A DNA stretch of 20,685 bases from Bacteroidaceae bacterium (GCA_016302965.1 JAEDMP010000038.1:1-20685), one strand, 5' to 3'; positions 7,140 to 15,172 are shown, counted from the stretch's first letter. The notes: generated by a model from the letters alone, not told the origin. Numbers and translations: made by a program.

Positions 7140-9347
7140 ATGGTAAAATTCAACTTTACAACCGCAGAAAGGGAGGAAACACTCGCCATTTATGGCAAGT
7201 TAAGAGAACTGATTGGTCCCTCGCTCCAGCCTGGAGACGAGGAGAAGATGCGTGCCCATCTGATGAACTGTATCGAGGCAAACCAGGTGCAGCGCGATGT
7301 TTTTGGCAACAATCCCATCCTCCAGGGGTTCCAGACGGCACTCATCGTGGTGGAGGAAATCGGATTGAAGCGCGATGCGGTGCTCTCCATCCTGCTCCAT
7401 CCCAGTGTAGAGAGTGGATTCATCACCATCGACGAGGTGAAGAACCAGTTTGGCGAGGCGGTGGCACGCATCCTGCACGGTCTGCAGCGCATTGCCGAAC
7501 TCTATGAGAAGACACCGGTCGTAGAGAGCGAGAACTTCCGCGACCTGCTGCTCTCCTTTGCCGAGGACATGCGGGTGATACTCATCATGATTGCCAGCCG
7601 CGTGAACCTGATGCGGCAGATACGCGACACCGATGATGACGCCGACCGCCGACGGGTGTCGCAAGAGGCTGCCTATCTCTATGCGCCCCTTGCCCACAAA
7701 CTGGGTCTGTACAAACTGAAAAGCGAACTGGAAGACCTCTCGCTGAAATACCTGGAGCACGATGCCTACTACCACATACGCGAGAAACTCAACTCAACCA
7801 AGGCAGCACGCGATGCCTATATCGCCCGCTTCATCGGGCCCATCGAGGAGAAACTGAAAGCCGCCGGCCTGCACTTCCACATGAAGGGACGCACCAAGAG
7901 CATCCACTCCATCTGGCAGAAGATGAAGAAACAGAAGTGTGGTTTCGAGGGCATCTATGACCTGTTTGCCATCCGCATCATCCTCGACTCTCCGCTCGAG
8001 AAGGAGAAGATGCACTGCTGGCAGGTCTACTCCATCGTTACCGATATGTACCAGCCCAACCCCAAGCGTCTGAGAGACTGGCTCTCGGTGCCGAAGTCGA
8101 ACGGTTATGAGAGCCTGCATATCACCGTGCTCGGTCCCGAGCAGAAATGGGTGGAGGTGCAGATACGCACCGAACGCATGGATGAGGTGGCGGAAAGGGG
8201 TGTGGCTGCTCACTGGCGCTATAAGGGTGTCAAGGGGGAGACTGGGCTGGACGAATGGCTCACCAATATCCGGAACATCCTCGAAAACAGCGACGACCTG
8301 CAGGTGATGGACCATTTCCGAATGGACTTGTATGAGGACGAAGTGTTTGTGTTCACCCCCAAGGGCGACCTGTTCAAATTTCCCAAAGGTGCCACGGTGC
8401 TCGACTTCGCCTACCATATCCACTCCAAGGTGGGCAACAGCTGTACGGGCGCACGCATCAACAACAAGATCGTCTCGCTGCGCGAGGTGCTCCACAGCGG
8501 CGACCAGGTGGAGATTGTCACCGCCTCTAACCAGAAGCCCAAGCAGGAGTGGCTCAACATCGTGAAGACCTCGAGGGCGAAATCGAAAATACGCCTTGCC
8601 CTGAAGGAGACGCAGGCCAAGGAAGGGCTCTATGCCAAGGAGATGATTGAGCGCAAGTTCAAGAACAAGAAGATTGAACAGGAGGAGTCGCTCATGGCGA
8701 AACTCATCAAACGGATGGGATTCAAGGAAGTGAGCGATTTCTACAAACAGATAGCCGAGGGCGAACTCGACGTGAACGTGGTCATCGACAAATATGTGGA
8801 ACTGCAGCAGCACGAGGCCAATCCCGGCCAGGACGTGCCGGCCAGGAGTGCCGACGGATTCAAACTGCGCACCGAGTCGCAGAACCACACTCCCGTGAAT
8901 GATGACGTGCTGGTGATTGACCGCAACCTCAAGGGCATCGACTACCAGCTGGCCAAATGCTGCCACCCCATCTACGGCGATGACGTGTTCGGTTTCGTCA
9001 CCGTGAGCGGCGGCATCAAGATACACCGCGAAGACTGCCCCAATGCCCTGGAACTGCGCAAACGCTTCGGCTACCGCATCGTGAAGGCGAAATGGAGCGG
9101 CAAGGGCAGTTCGCTCTATCAAATCACGCTGCGGGTAATCGGCAACGATGACATCGGAATCGTGAACAACCTCACCTCCATCATCAGCAGGGACGAGAAA
9201 CTGGTGTTGCGCTCCATCAGCATCGACAGCAACGACGGCCTGTTCAGCGGCAACCTGGTGGTGATGCTCGACGATACCTCCCGATTAGAGACGCTCATCA
9301 AGAAACTCAAGTCGGTGAAGGGCGTAAAAAATGTCACACGAATTTAG
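7140..9347 (+). CDS. relA: RelA/SpoT-family (p)ppGpp synthetase with degenerate hydrolase domain
   Basis: This 735-residue protein is a long RSH enzyme, which makes the alarmone (p)ppGpp from ATP and GTP/GDP. The domains run in order: HD hydrolase region (about 1-190), synthetase (about 230-365, with GRTKSIHSIWQKM at 250-262, YDLFAIRI at 273-280 and NGYESLH at 321-327), TGS (400-462), a conserved-cysteine region (KCCHP at 606-610, HREDCPN at 629-635) and a C-terminal ACT domain (about 658-735). The hydrolase residues are lost: the HDxxED motif is replaced by HPSVES (87-92), and the metal-binding Asp of the ADRLHN motif by Ser153 (ASRVNL). Synthesis without hydrolysis is therefore expected, with a separate SpoT-type enzyme elsewhere. 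The substrate-specificity motif is RLRD (310-313), closer to the RxKD of bifunctional enzymes than to the ExDD of proteobacterial RelA. Monocistronic, with its own promoter and terminator. Confidence 0.9.
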   Translation: MVKFNFTTAEREETLAIYGKLRELIGPSLQPGDEEKMRAHLMNCIEANQVQRDVFGNNPILQGFQTALIVVEEIGLKRDAVLSILLHPSVESGFITIDEVKNQFGEAVARILHGLQRIAELYEKTPVVESENFRDLLLSFAEDMRVILIMIASRVNLMRQIRDTDDDADRRRVSQEAAYLYAPLAHKLGLYKLKSELEDLSLKYLEHDAYYHIREKLNSTKAARDAYIARFIGPIEEKLKAAGLHFHMKGRTKSIHSIWQKMKKQKCGFEGIYDLFAIRIILDSPLEKEKMHCWQVYSIVTDMYQPNPKRLRDWLSVPKSNGYESLHITVLGPEQKWVEVQIRTERMDEVAERGVAAHWRYKGVKGETGLDEWLTNIRNILENSDDLQVMDHFRMDLYEDEVFVFTPKGDLFKFPKGATVLDFAYHIHSKVGNSCTGARINNKIVSLREVLHSGDQVEIVTASNQKPKQEWLNIVKTSRAKSKIRLALKETQAKEGLYAKEMIERKFKNKKIEQEESLMAKLIKRMGFKEVSDFYKQIAEGELDVNVVIDKYVELQQHEANPGQDVPARSADGFKLRTESQNHTPVNDDVLVIDRNLKGIDYQLAKCCHPIYGDDVFGFVTVSGGIKIHREDCPNALELRKRFGYRIVKAKWSGKGSSLYQITLRVIGNDDIGIVNNLTSIISRDEKLVLRSISIDSNDGLFSGNLVVMLDDTSRLETLIKKLKSVKGVKNVTRI

Positions 9348-9363
9348 CGGTTCGTGTGACATT
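9330..9363. terminator. Bidirectional intrinsic terminator
   Basis: A perfect 13-bp inverted repeat (9330-9342 and 9351-9363) encloses an 8-nt loop. On the plus strand it is followed by CCTTTTTCTC, and on the minus strand by six T residues (complement of A9326-9331, the first ones shared with the stem). It therefore suits both the Rel gene and the converging small-protein operon. The left arm contains the last codons of the Rel gene, and its stop codon (9345-9347) lies in the loop. Confidence 0.85.
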
Positions 9364-9388
9364 CCTTTTTCTCTCCCTTCCGTTTTCC

Positions 9389-9658
9389 CTATTTCTTCTT
9401 GCGTTTTCGGAACCAGTGGATGATGGGACCATACTGGCGCATGATTTTCTTCACGAGCAGAAAAGCGTCAAAGGCGGTGATGCTGTTGCTGATGAGCGAT
9501 GCCACCATCTCGCCCTTGGTGTTGGCCTCCTTGGGCGCTGCCAGTTCGTGCCACAGCGCAGCAATCTTCTCGCCGTGGGTGTCGATTTCTTCGGAGAGCT
9601 GCGTTTTTTTCAGCCTCAAATCTTCGAGCGTGGTATAGGTATGCGTTCCGGTTGTCAT
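9389..9658 (-). CDS. Small hypothetical protein of the YtxH/holin operon
   Basis: This 89-residue protein matches no family I recognise. The N-terminal half (about 8-45) is charged and helical, with heptad-like spacing suggesting a short coiled coil. The middle (about 50-70) is moderately hydrophobic or amphipathic, and the C terminus is very basic (WFRKRKKK), as in proteins lying on the inner membrane surface. Its ATG overlaps the stop of the holin-like gene in an ATGA at 9655-9658, indicating translational coupling. By position it resembles the third gene of the enterobacterial yqjD-yqjE-yqjK set, but I see no convincing sequence similarity. It ends 25 bp from the bidirectional terminator. 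Confidence 0.75.
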   Translation of the reverse strand: MTTGTHTYTTLEDLRLKKTQLSEEIDTHGEKIAALWHELAAPKEANTKGEMVASLISNSITAFDAFLLVKKIMRQYGPIIHWFRKRKKK

Positions 9659-10029
9659 GTCCTTGGGTTGTTAGGTTCTGATTCTTCGAGCAGGATGTCG
9701 GCCAGGATTCTGACCATGGGTTTTTCTATCCACGACTGCTTGTTCAGCAACACCAGCACGAGCAGCAGCAGGAAGAACGATGCCATGATGGCAAAGGCAG
9801 CAGCCTGTCCGACAAAGGGTGCCATCCAGTAGACGGCGGCCATGGAGAAATAGAAGAGCACCGCCACGGTGATGATGAGCAGGGTGACCGCCACAGCCAG
9901 TGCGGTGACGAGCTTGACCACCTTCTCCACGAGGTCCACCTTGAGGTAGTCCTTCTTCAGTTCGAAATAGGTCTTCAGCTCGGCTACAAGCTCGACGATG
10001 GTGGCTACATTTTTATCACTTGAAAGCAT
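9655..10029 (-). CDS. Phage-holin-family / YqjE-like membrane protein
   Basis: This 124-residue protein has an N-terminal amphipathic helical stretch (about 1-35), two strongly hydrophobic transmembrane segments (about 38-66 and 71-96) and a short C-terminal tail. That layout is typical of the Phage_holin_3_6 (YqjE-like) family. Despite the name these are generally chromosomal membrane proteins not tied to phages, and no other phage genes are nearby. Its function is unknown; in other bacteria such genes sit with YtxH/DUF883-type genes and are linked to stationary phase or envelope stress. It lies 85 bp after the YtxH gene and overlaps the next gene by 4 bp. Confidence 0.8.
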   Translation of the reverse strand: MLSSDKNVATIVELVAELKTYFELKKDYLKVDLVEKVVKLVTALAVAVTLLIITVAVLFYFSMAAVYWMAPFVGQAAAFAIMASFFLLLLVLVLLNKQSWIEKPMVRILADILLEESEPNNPRT

Positions 10030-10114
10030 CTTGAATCGGCACTTTGTAATAGTAGGAATGAATCACTTCTGGATAGGTAAGGAAAGGGAATCGTTGCCGG
10101 GGGATATGCAGACC

Positions 10115-10327
10115 TTATTCGGCGGGAGTCACCTCTTCGAGTTCGTCCACCAGGTCGCTCACATCCTTCTTGCTGAGCTTGATGTTGTGCTTCTTCAAAA
10201 ATTCATCCACAGCTCCGGTAATTTTGCCGCGCGTGTCAGAACCCTTTTCGGGAGCCAACAGTAATCCTACAACTGCTCCTGCCAAGGCACCGCCGAGGAA
10301 GGCGCTGAGATAACCTAAATTTTTCAT
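10115..10327 (-). CDS. YtxH-domain small membrane protein
   Basis: This 70-residue protein has one N-terminal glycine/alanine-rich transmembrane helix (about 4-25), directly followed by APEKGSDTRGKI, the signature of YtxH-type proteins. A charged helical tail (about 35-70) would face the cytoplasm or periplasm. The family is widespread and often stress-induced, with no defined biochemical activity. It is the first gene of the three-gene minus-strand operon, downstream of a good -7 box at 10385-10392. Confidence 0.8.
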   Translation of the reverse strand: MKNLGYLSAFLGGALAGAVVGLLLAPEKGSDTRGKITGAVDEFLKKHNIKLSKKDVSDLVDELEEVTPAE

Positions 10328-10384
10328 ATTCGTTACATGTTTAAGGGTTAGACATTATTACATTCAATTCTTCTTTTTGTTCGG

Positions 10385-10392
10385 CAAATATA
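10385..10392 (-). promoter_or_regulatory. -7 box of the YtxH-holin operon
   Basis: On the minus strand, bases 10392-10385 read TATATTTG, a perfect TAnnTTTG match 57 bp before the ATG. A TTTG lies upstream at 10408-10405, but only 12 bp away, too close for a standard -33 element. The AT-rich intergenic region 10328-10606 also carries the oppositely directed start of the SPOR-lipoprotein unit and nothing else that I can identify. Confidence 0.5.
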
Positions 10393-10508
10393 CACATTGT
10401 TTCGCAAAAAACACCCATTTCAACTATCATTTTTTGTTAAAACGAAAGTATTTTCGGGATTTAACAATCTTTATGTGAACAACCGACTCTGTTTTCATTG
10501 AAAATGCG

Positions 10509-10516
10509 TAATTTCG
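10509..10516 (+). promoter_or_regulatory. Probable -7 box of the SPOR-lipoprotein operon
   Basis: Bases 10509-10516 read TAATTTCG, one mismatch from TAnnTTTG. They would give a leader of about 85-90 nt to the ATG at 10607. No TTG is found at -33. A start further upstream at 10526 is possible in frame, but the predicted lipoprotein signal begins at 10607. Confidence 0.4.
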
Positions 10517-10606
10517 CACAGACTTTTGCCCATACGGCATTCGTCAGGAATCAATAACCACTATCCATCACACTGGAACCATAACAGCAATAATATTCAA
10601 AACGAA

Positions 10607-11098
10607 ATGAAAAAGTACACTCTTTTATGCGCCGGACTTTGTGCCGCCATCGCATTCACAGGTTGCAAGTCTTCAGAAAGTGCTTATAAGAAAGCCTACG
10701 AGAAGGCCAAGGCTCAGGAAACAGCCCAGGTAGAACCCCAGCAACAGCAGAACACTCCCGTGGTGGCTCCCGTCGAGGAGAAGCCCGTCACCGAAGTGAA
10801 GATTGTAGACAACAGCGATAATGTGAAGGTCAACCAGGAGAAAGTGCAACTCGTCAGCGGCAAGGGGCTCAAGGCTTTCTCTGTTGTAGTAGGTTCATTC
10901 ACCATCCAGGCCAACGCACAGGCTGAGCAGCAGCGTCTCTGCGACCAGGGTTACGACGCCCAGATTGTGAAGAACGAACAGGGCAACAGCTTCCGCGTGG
11001 TGGCCACCACCTTCGACACCAAGGCCGAAGCCATCAACAGCCGCACACAGCTGCGCAGCAAATATCCCGCTGCCTGGCTGCTCTATCAGGTTCAGTAA
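10607..11098 (+). CDS. SPOR-domain lipoprotein
   Basis: This 163-residue protein starts with a lipoprotein signal peptide (MKKYTLLCAGLCAAIAFTGC) whose lipobox cysteine is residue 20. A Gln/Pro/Val-rich flexible linker follows (about 35-75). The C-terminal 75 residues (about 88-163; FSVVVGSFTIQANAQAEQQR, then FRVVATTFDTKAEA) form a SPOR domain, which binds peptidoglycan stripped of stem peptides at division sites. It is thus probably a lipid-anchored envelope protein involved in cell-wall or division processes. Starting at 10607 rather than the in-frame codon at 10526 puts the signal peptide at the N terminus. It is the first gene of the plus-strand run with ruvX 26 bp downstream. Confidence 0.85.
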   Translation: MKKYTLLCAGLCAAIAFTGCKSSESAYKKAYEKAKAQETAQVEPQQQQNTPVVAPVEEKPVTEVKIVDNSDNVKVNQEKVQLVSGKGLKAFSVVVGSFTIQANAQAEQQRLCDQGYDAQIVKNEQGNSFRVVATTFDTKAEAINSRTQLRSKYPAAWLLYQVQ

Positions 11099-11124
11099 CC
11101 TTCACCCACATCCTTACAGAGAAT

Positions 11125-11544
11125 ATGCCACGCATTCTGTCCATCGATTATGGAAAGAAGCGCACAGGACTGGCCGTGACCGATCCCCTGCAGATTATCG
11201 CCGGGGGATTGGCCACGGTTGATACTGCAAGCCTCTTTCAGTTTCTCACCGACTATACCGCCAAGGAACAGGTGGAGCGCATCATCATCGGTGAACCGCT
11301 GCAGCCCAGCGGACAGCCCAGCGAGAACCATCCCCGCGTGATGTCGTTCGTAGGGAGATGGAAGAAGAGCCATCCCGAAATCCCTATCGAACTTTACGAC
11401 GAACGTTATACCTCGGTATTGGCACACCGGGCGATGATTGACGGCGGACTGAAGAAGATGGCACGCCGCAACAAGGCCCTCGTCGACGAGGTGAGCGCCA
11501 CCATCATCCTACAGGACTATATGGAGTCACGACGCCGGTTGTGA
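11125..11544 (+). CDS. ruvX: RuvX/YqgF family putative Holliday junction resolvase (pre-16S rRNA nuclease)
   Basis: This 139-residue protein is the usual length for RuvX. It has an RNase H-like fold with the expected acidic residues: Asp8 in SIDYGKKRTGLA, Glu57 in IIIGEPL, Asp92 in YDERYTS and Asp121 in ALVDEVSA. E. coli YqgF processes the 5' end of 16S rRNA, while other members have been described as junction resolvases. The arrangement next to peptide deformylase (def, 81 bp downstream) fits a ribosome or translation-maturation role. Confidence in the family is high; the physiological substrate is not decided by sequence. Confidence 0.9.
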   Translation: MPRILSIDYGKKRTGLAVTDPLQIIAGGLATVDTASLFQFLTDYTAKEQVERIIIGEPLQPSGQPSENHPRVMSFVGRWKKSHPEIPIELYDERYTSVLAHRAMIDGGLKKMARRNKALVDEVSATIILQDYMESRRRL

Positions 11545-11625
11545 CGATTCTCTCCAACCCTTTTATTCATCGTTTATCCAACACGGTTTTTATCCCATAC
11601 CGTTTTTTATCCAACCTCATAATAT

Positions 11626-12183
11626 ATGATTCTACCTATTTACGTTTACGGACAGCCCGTATTGAGAAAAGTGGCAGAAGACATCACGCCCGACTATCCC
11701 GGACTGCAGGAACTCATCACGAACATGTGGGAGACACTCGCCCAGTCGGAAGGCATCGGTCTGGCTGCCCCCCAGATTGGCAAATCAATCCGTCTGGTGG
11801 TCATCGACCTCGACATCATCTCTGACGACCTGCCCGAGTACAAGGATTTCCGCCACGTCTACATCAATCCCCACATCGTCGAACTCGACGAGGAACAGAC
11901 CGACTCGATGGAAGAGGGCTGCCTCAGTCTGCCCGGCATCCACGAGAAGGTGGTACGCTCAAAGCGCATCCACGTGACCTATCTCGACGAGCAGTTCCAG
12001 GAGCATGACGAATGGGTTGAAGGATATCTTGCACGCGTGATGCAACACGAGTTTGACCATCTGGACGGCAAGGTGTTTTCCGACCGCATCTCACCCCTGC
12101 GCAAACAGCTCGTAAAGAGCAAACTGCGCGCACTGATGCAGGGCCGTTACCGCTGCTCCTACCGCACGAAAATCAACAAATAG
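11626..12183 (+). CDS. def: Peptide deformylase
   Basis: This 185-residue cytoplasmic metalloenzyme removes the formyl group from the N-terminal methionine of new proteins. All three signature motifs are intact: GIGLAAPQIG (43-52), EEGCLSLPG (96-104, metal ligand Cys99) and QHEFDHLDG (140-148, metal ligands His141 and His145, catalytic Glu142). Length and motif spacing are normal. It follows ruvX after an 81-bp gap containing short degenerate repeats, and precedes the TPR gene by 62 bp. No methionyl-tRNA formyltransferase gene is in the window. Confidence 0.95.
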   Translation: MILPIYVYGQPVLRKVAEDITPDYPGLQELITNMWETLAQSEGIGLAAPQIGKSIRLVVIDLDIISDDLPEYKDFRHVYINPHIVELDEEQTDSMEEGCLSLPGIHEKVVRSKRIHVTYLDEQFQEHDEWVEGYLARVMQHEFDHLDGKVFSDRISPLRKQLVKSKLRALMQGRYRCSYRTKINK

Positions 12184-12245
12184 TCAGGCCAGCAGGTAAA
12201 AAGATTGCAACCCCTTAATATCCCCTAACACAAATCACAGGATAG

Positions 12246-14207
12246 ATGAAACGAGTTCTGACAGCACTACTGGCGGTGTCATTCGGTATGCTTGACACCC
12301 ACGCCCAGTTCAATATCGACCGGCTGATGATGATTGGCCGCAGTGCACTCTATTACGAGGACTACGTACTCTCTATCCAGTATTTCAACCAGGCCATCAG
12401 CGCCAAGCCCTATCTCTATGAGCCATGGTACTATCGGGGCGTGGCCAAGTATTACCTCGATGATGTGTCGGGTGCCGAACAGGACTGTTCACGTGCCATC
12501 GAGCGCAATCCTTACGTAGTGTCGCTCTATGAGTTGCGCGGCTTGACACGCATCCGACAGGAGAAGTTTGCCAAGGCAGTGACCGACTATTCCAGTGCCA
12601 TCCGGCAAGCCCCCGACAACCAGAGCCTGTGGCACAACCGCGTGCTCTGCCGCATACAGATGAAGGACTATCCCCAGGCTCTGGCCGAACTCGACACCAT
12701 CAGCCGACGGTGGTCACGCTATGCAGGTGCCTACTTCATGCGATCCGAAATCTATCTGGCCCAGAAAGATACGGCGGCCGCCGAAGCTGCCCTTGACCAT
12801 GGACTGGAGATTGATGCCTATGATGGGGCGGCATGGTCGCAACGGGCATCCATCAGTCTGGCCAAGAAGGAATGGAAAGAGGCCGAAGGCTATCTCGACA
12901 AGGCCATCCACCTGAAACCCAAACAGGCCGGCTACTACATCAACCGTGCACTCGCCCGACTGAACATCAACAAACTCCGGGGAGCCATGGCCGACTATGA
13001 CACGGCGCTCGACCTCGACCCCAACAATTTCCTGGGCCACTACAACCGCGGTCTGCTGCGGGCCCATGTGGGCGATGACAACCGTGCCATCACCGATTTC
13101 GACTTTGTATTGAAGATGGAGCCCGACAACCTGATGGCCCTCTACAACAGAGCCTTGCTGCTCGACAAGACGGGCGACCTGAGAGCGGCCATCAACGACT
13201 ACTCGAAGGTCATCAAGCGCTTTCCCAACTTCTGGACCGGCCTGGAAAACAGGGCCAGCTGCTACCGTCGACTCGGCATGACCAAACAGGCCGAGGAAGA
13301 CGAGTTCAAGGTTTACAAGGCCCGCCTCTACAAACACCTCTACGGGGTGCAGCCGCGCATGGACCGCAGCCAACTGCGCAAACGCAGCGACGATGAAGAG
13401 ATGGACAAATACAACCAGATTGTCGTGGCCGACCAGGAGGAGAACGAGCACGAATACAAGAATGATTACCGGGGAAAGGTGCAGAACCGAAAGGTGAACA
13501 TGGAGTTTCTGCCCATGTATGAACTGGCCTATCTGCCATACGTGAGCGAGGTAAAGACCTATATCCCCTACAACCGCCGCGTGGATGCCTTCAATGCCGC
13601 ACACAAACGGCTGCACCCACTCTACATCGTCTGCGACCCCGGCGGTTTGTCGGAGTCGGACACCCGACGCCATTTTGAATGGATTGACAGCCTCTCCTCA
13701 CGGATGCCCACAGCCGCCAACAATGAGCTACAGGCCTTGCTGCTGCAACGAGGGGTGGCCTATGCCGTGACACAGAACTACGAGGAGGCCTCGGCCGACC
13801 TGGGAGCCTGTCTGCAGAGCGACTCGGCCCTTGTCCTGGCACTCTGGCAGCGTTCCGTCTGCTCTTTGCGGCAGAGCCGTTTCAACCAGTCGCAGGGCAA
13901 GGACGGCAACCTGCTCTACACCCAGGCACTGGCCGACATCACCAATGCCATCCATATCGACCCGCAGAACCCCTATCTCTTCTACAACCGCGCCAACCTC
14001 TATGCCCTGCGCAATGACTTCGCCCATGCCATCGAGGATTACACGCGGGCCATCGTCATCGACCAGCATCTGGCCGAGGCCTTCTTCAACCGGGGCATTG
14101 CCCGACTGAAGTCAAACCGCACCCAGGAGGGCATAGCCGACCTGAGCAAAGCCGGCGAGCTGGGACTCTACAAAGCCTATAGTGTCATCAAACAGAAAAA
14201 GCCCTGA
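12246..14207 (+). CDS. Secreted tetratricopeptide-repeat protein
   Basis: This 653-residue protein has a signal peptide (MKRVLTALLAVSFGMLDTHA, probable cleavage after THA at residue 20) and no later membrane segment, so it is likely periplasmic or membrane-associated. About ten TPR units occupy residues 24-363, with the usual W/Y..G/A..Y/F..A..P pattern (for example 58-91, 228-261, 262-295). A charged non-TPR segment follows (about 364-490; EENEHEYKNDYRGK), and then a second TPR block of about three or four units (494-645). TPR arrays are protein-interaction scaffolds; the partner is unknown. The gene follows def by 62 bp and ends 15 bp from the converging methyltransferase gene. Confidence 0.85.
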   Translation: MKRVLTALLAVSFGMLDTHAQFNIDRLMMIGRSALYYEDYVLSIQYFNQAISAKPYLYEPWYYRGVAKYYLDDVSGAEQDCSRAIERNPYVVSLYELRGLTRIRQEKFAKAVTDYSSAIRQAPDNQSLWHNRVLCRIQMKDYPQALAELDTISRRWSRYAGAYFMRSEIYLAQKDTAAAEAALDHGLEIDAYDGAAWSQRASISLAKKEWKEAEGYLDKAIHLKPKQAGYYINRALARLNINKLRGAMADYDTALDLDPNNFLGHYNRGLLRAHVGDDNRAITDFDFVLKMEPDNLMALYNRALLLDKTGDLRAAINDYSKVIKRFPNFWTGLENRASCYRRLGMTKQAEEDEFKVYKARLYKHLYGVQPRMDRSQLRKRSDDEEMDKYNQIVVADQEENEHEYKNDYRGKVQNRKVNMEFLPMYELAYLPYVSEVKTYIPYNRRVDAFNAAHKRLHPLYIVCDPGGLSESDTRRHFEWIDSLSSRMPTAANNELQALLLQRGVAYAVTQNYEEASADLGACLQSDSALVLALWQRSVCSLRQSRFNQSQGKDGNLLYTQALADITNAIHIDPQNPYLFYNRANLYALRNDFAHAIEDYTRAIVIDQHLAEAFFNRGIARLKSNRTQEGIADLSKAGELGLYKAYSVIKQKKP

Positions 14208-14225
14208 CGGATGATGATACCGTCA
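14205..14225. terminator. Weak hairpin between two converging genes
   Basis: TGACGG (14205-14210) pairs with CCGTCA (14220-14225), leaving a 9-nt loop. Each arm carries one of the two opposing TGA stop codons. On the minus strand the hairpin is followed by GGGCTTTTTCTG, a plausible terminator for the methyltransferase gene. On the plus strand there is no T tract. The stem is only 6 bp, so this is a tentative call. Confidence 0.35.
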
Positions 14226-15008
14226 CTGCCTCCTGCGGAATTCCGAACAGGTGATGGCAGTGGCAATCGCCACATTCAGACTCTCCGCCCCTACGGCTCC
14301 GCCAAACTGGGGTATCAGCAGCCGTCTGTTGACCAACTGGCGGAGCGCGGGCGAGATGCCCTTGCCCTCATTTCCCATGACGATGATGCCATGGGCCGTG
14401 AGCGGCTGGCGGTAGATGTCACTCCCGTCGAGCAGGGTGCCGTAGACGGGATAGTCGGCGGGCAATGTCCTGCAAAAGGCGACCAGGTCGGTATATACGA
14501 GCCTTACCCTGGCGATGCTGCCCATCGTAGCCTGTACCACTTTGGGATTGAAGGCATCGGCCGTGTCGGGACTGCAGAGGATGGTGTCGATGCCAAACCA
14601 ATCGGCTATGCGGATGATGGTGCCCATGTTGCCCGGATCCTGCACGCCGTCGAGGGCCAGCAACAGCCGGTCGTCACCGATGAGCCCATCACGATTCCCC
14701 TCGTCTCCGGCATCGGGCAGGGCAAACAGTGCCAGCACCTTCTGCGGATGCTGCAGGCAACTCACCCGTTTCAACTCCTCTTCCGTCACCTCCATCACTT
14801 GCACCTCGCCTACGTCCTTCCGGTTGCCGGCCACAGGAGCCCATTCGGCCTGCAGCCATTCAGGGGTGGCTACCACCCAGGCAGGCAGCTGGCGTTTCAT
14901 GAGGTCGCCAACCACCTTGGGCCCCTCGGCGATGAAAAGCCCTGACTGGCGACGGTTTTTTCTCAATTCGAGCGAACGAATGAATTTGATTTGGTTCTTG
15001 CTGATCAT
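14223..15008 (-). CDS. TrmH-family (SpoU) RNA 2'-O-methyltransferase
   Basis: This 261-residue protein has an N-terminal RNA-binding substrate domain (about 1-105; FIAEGPKVVGDLM at 25-37) and a C-terminal SPOUT catalytic domain. The three SPOUT motifs are present: LDGVQDPGNMGTIIRIADWFG (119-139, with Asn127 and Arg133), IIVMGNEGKGIS (208-219) and LIPQFGGAVGAESLNVAIAT (231-250). It uses S-adenosylmethionine to methylate a ribose in tRNA or rRNA; the motifs do not settle the target nucleotide. The protein is slightly longer than tRNA-only TrmH, which favours an rRNA enzyme of the RlmB/TsnR type. It diverges from the TamL-like gene; I find no clear TAnnTTTG box for this gene in the 164-bp gap. 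Confidence 0.88.
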   Translation of the reverse strand: MISKNQIKFIRSLELRKNRRQSGLFIAEGPKVVGDLMKRQLPAWVVATPEWLQAEWAPVAGNRKDVGEVQVMEVTEEELKRVSCLQHPQKVLALFALPDAGDEGNRDGLIGDDRLLLALDGVQDPGNMGTIIRIADWFGIDTILCSPDTADAFNPKVVQATMGSIARVRLVYTDLVAFCRTLPADYPVYGTLLDGSDIYRQPLTAHGIIVMGNEGKGISPALRQLVNRRLLIPQFGGAVGAESLNVAIATAITCSEFRRRQ

Positions 15009-15120
15009 ATCTGACAGGATTATTCGATTGGTTTATTTCGACTAAAAGAGAGTCTCATCACCTGAAAATGCCCCATGAATGACAAAAAAGCATCCCATAA
15101 ACGACAAAAATCTCCGCGAA

Positions 15121-15154
15121 TTGTCGGCAAAGTTACAAAAAAGTTTTATCTTTG
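15121..15154 (+). promoter_or_regulatory. Promoter of the TamL-like gene and glycosyltransferases
   Basis: Bases 15147-15154 read TATCTTTG, a perfect -7 consensus, and a TTG at 15121-15123 lies 23 bp upstream, slightly wider than the ideal spacing. The ATG at 15173 is only 18 bp after the box, so the leader is very short. The rest of the 15009-15172 gap shows no other recognisable signal. Confidence 0.55.
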
Positions 15155-15172
15155 CAATACATTTCATAACAA

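Noticed and set aside
7794..9122. 442-codon minus-strand open frame inside the Rel gene
   Set aside because: The Rel protein covers this region with several recognised domains, and the antisense frame matches nothing.
9655..10029. Holin-like gene as a sign of a prophage
   Set aside because: No integrase, capsid, portal or lysin gene is near. This holin-named family is commonly chromosomal and occurs with YtxH-type genes.
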